A DNA stretch of 64,000 nt from JBDWFY01 sp965275915 (GTDB lineage Bacteria > Pseudomonadota > Alphaproteobacteria > Rhizobiales > Stappiaceae), in the NCBI GenBank assembly GCA_965275915.1, contig CBDHYI010000006.1, positions 62,001 to 126,000 on the forward strand, given 5' to 3'. The notes under the pieces are model-generated. The model saw nothing but the letters and a program-made list of their open reading frames with translations, made no database searches and had not been told where the DNA came from. Of this stretch, positions 63,733-64,000 are shown piece by piece. Every line of letters starts with the position of its first letter. The first letter of the stretch is position 1. Both the position numbers and the translations under genes were made by a program.

Positions 63733-64000
63733 CTATCGAGGTTTCAGAAGAACGTGTTTTTTCTTGCCCAGCGACAGCTTGATGACTCCCTCGCCGGTCA
63801 GGTCTTCGACCGTCAGGACCCGCTTTTCATTCTGTTCCTGCGTGTCGTTGATCCGGATTGCCCCGCCTTTAACACTGCGCCGCGCTTCGCCGTTGGATGA
63901 GCAAAGTCCTGCAGCAACAAAGGCGCTAAGGAGACCAATGCCTTGGTCAAGAGCGTCCTTTTCTATGTCGTGAGAGGGAAGATCCGCCGCAAGATTTCCG
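63733..64000 (-). CDS. tyrS: Tyrosyl-tRNA synthetase, C-terminal part (5' end outside window)
   Basis: Minus-strand frame open from the window edge to TAG at 63733-63735, about 88 codons. It shows an S4-type RNA-binding domain: SSNGEARRSVKGGAIRIND and GVIKLSLGKKKHVLLKP, the usual C-terminus of bacterial TyrRS. Catalytic domain lies outside the window. Confidence 0.88.
   Translation of the reverse strand, partial: GNLAADLPSHDIEKDALDQGIGLLSAFVAAGLCSSNGEARRSVKGGAIRINDTQEQNEKRVLTVEDLTGEGVIKLSLGKKKHVLLKPR

Noticed and set aside
1..64000. CRISPR arrays, tRNA/rRNA genes, IS elements, integrases
   Set aside because: Looked for repeated spacers, tRNA-like cloverleaf ends, and transposase or integrase motifs; none was seen by eye. 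A tRNAscan or repeat search would be decisive.

Overview
The window looks like chromosomal DNA of a denitrifying alphaproteobacterium, most likely of the Hyphomicrobiales (Rhizobiales). The case rests on the moderately high GC, 5-aminolevulinate synthase instead of the glutamate route, the nirD-nirL fusion, RNase E with a long acidic insertion, and housekeeping neighbourhoods (TPR-bamB-der; purF-cvpA-radA-alr-dnaB; rne-amiC-mrcA-prfB) of alphaproteobacterial type. The species cannot be named from sequence alone. I saw no tRNA, rRNA, IS element, prophage or CRISPR array.

Region 1 (1-17770) is a denitrification island. On the minus strand lie nirS (cytochrome cd1 nitrite reductase), a NapC/NirT cytochrome fused to a second haem-binding domain, a small cupredoxin, and the haem d1 pathway nirE-nirC-nirF-nirDL-nirG-nirH-nirJ (nirJ runs off the left edge). 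Divergently transcribed are norC-norB-norQ-norD-norE and a 46-codon membrane ORF in the norF position. Next come a DUF4202 gene and a Crp/Fnr regulator of Dnr/NnrR type, then hemA. FNR/NNR-like palindromes precede nirE, nirS, norC and hemA. A nnrU homologue sits about 17 kb further on, at 34749-35330.

Region 2 (17952-24844) is an accessory signalling locus. It holds a PP2C phosphatase and a class III cyclase fused to FHA on one strand, and divergently a small secreted protein and a 1479-residue Ser/Thr kinase - STAND NTPase - transmembrane - 14-repeat WD40 protein. Each side carries one half of a phosphorylation circuit. This is the most interesting part of the window and I cannot assign it to a characterised system.

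Region 3 (24864-33667) has a dCMP deaminase and then a catabolic cluster: DapA-family lyase, ferredoxin, crotonase, class III CoA-transferase, FAD oxidoreductase and a SsuABC/TauABC-like transporter. A LysR regulator is divergent from it, with a perfect palindrome in the shared upstream region. The substrate is unknown.

Region 4 (33716-64000) is mostly core genome: PilZ and DksA/TraR proteins, nnrU, a TPR membrane protein, bamB, der, a degraded MFS transporter remnant, an SDR, purF, cvpA, radA, alr, dnaB, cfa, rne, amiC, a class A PBP, prfB with an intact programmed +1 frameshift, an M23 peptidase, a DUF455 ferritin-like protein, bcp, a DUF3971/AsmA-like protein and the 3' end of tyrS. An AT-rich gene-free stretch (48283-48720) ends in a hairpin with a plus-strand T-run and may encode a small RNA.
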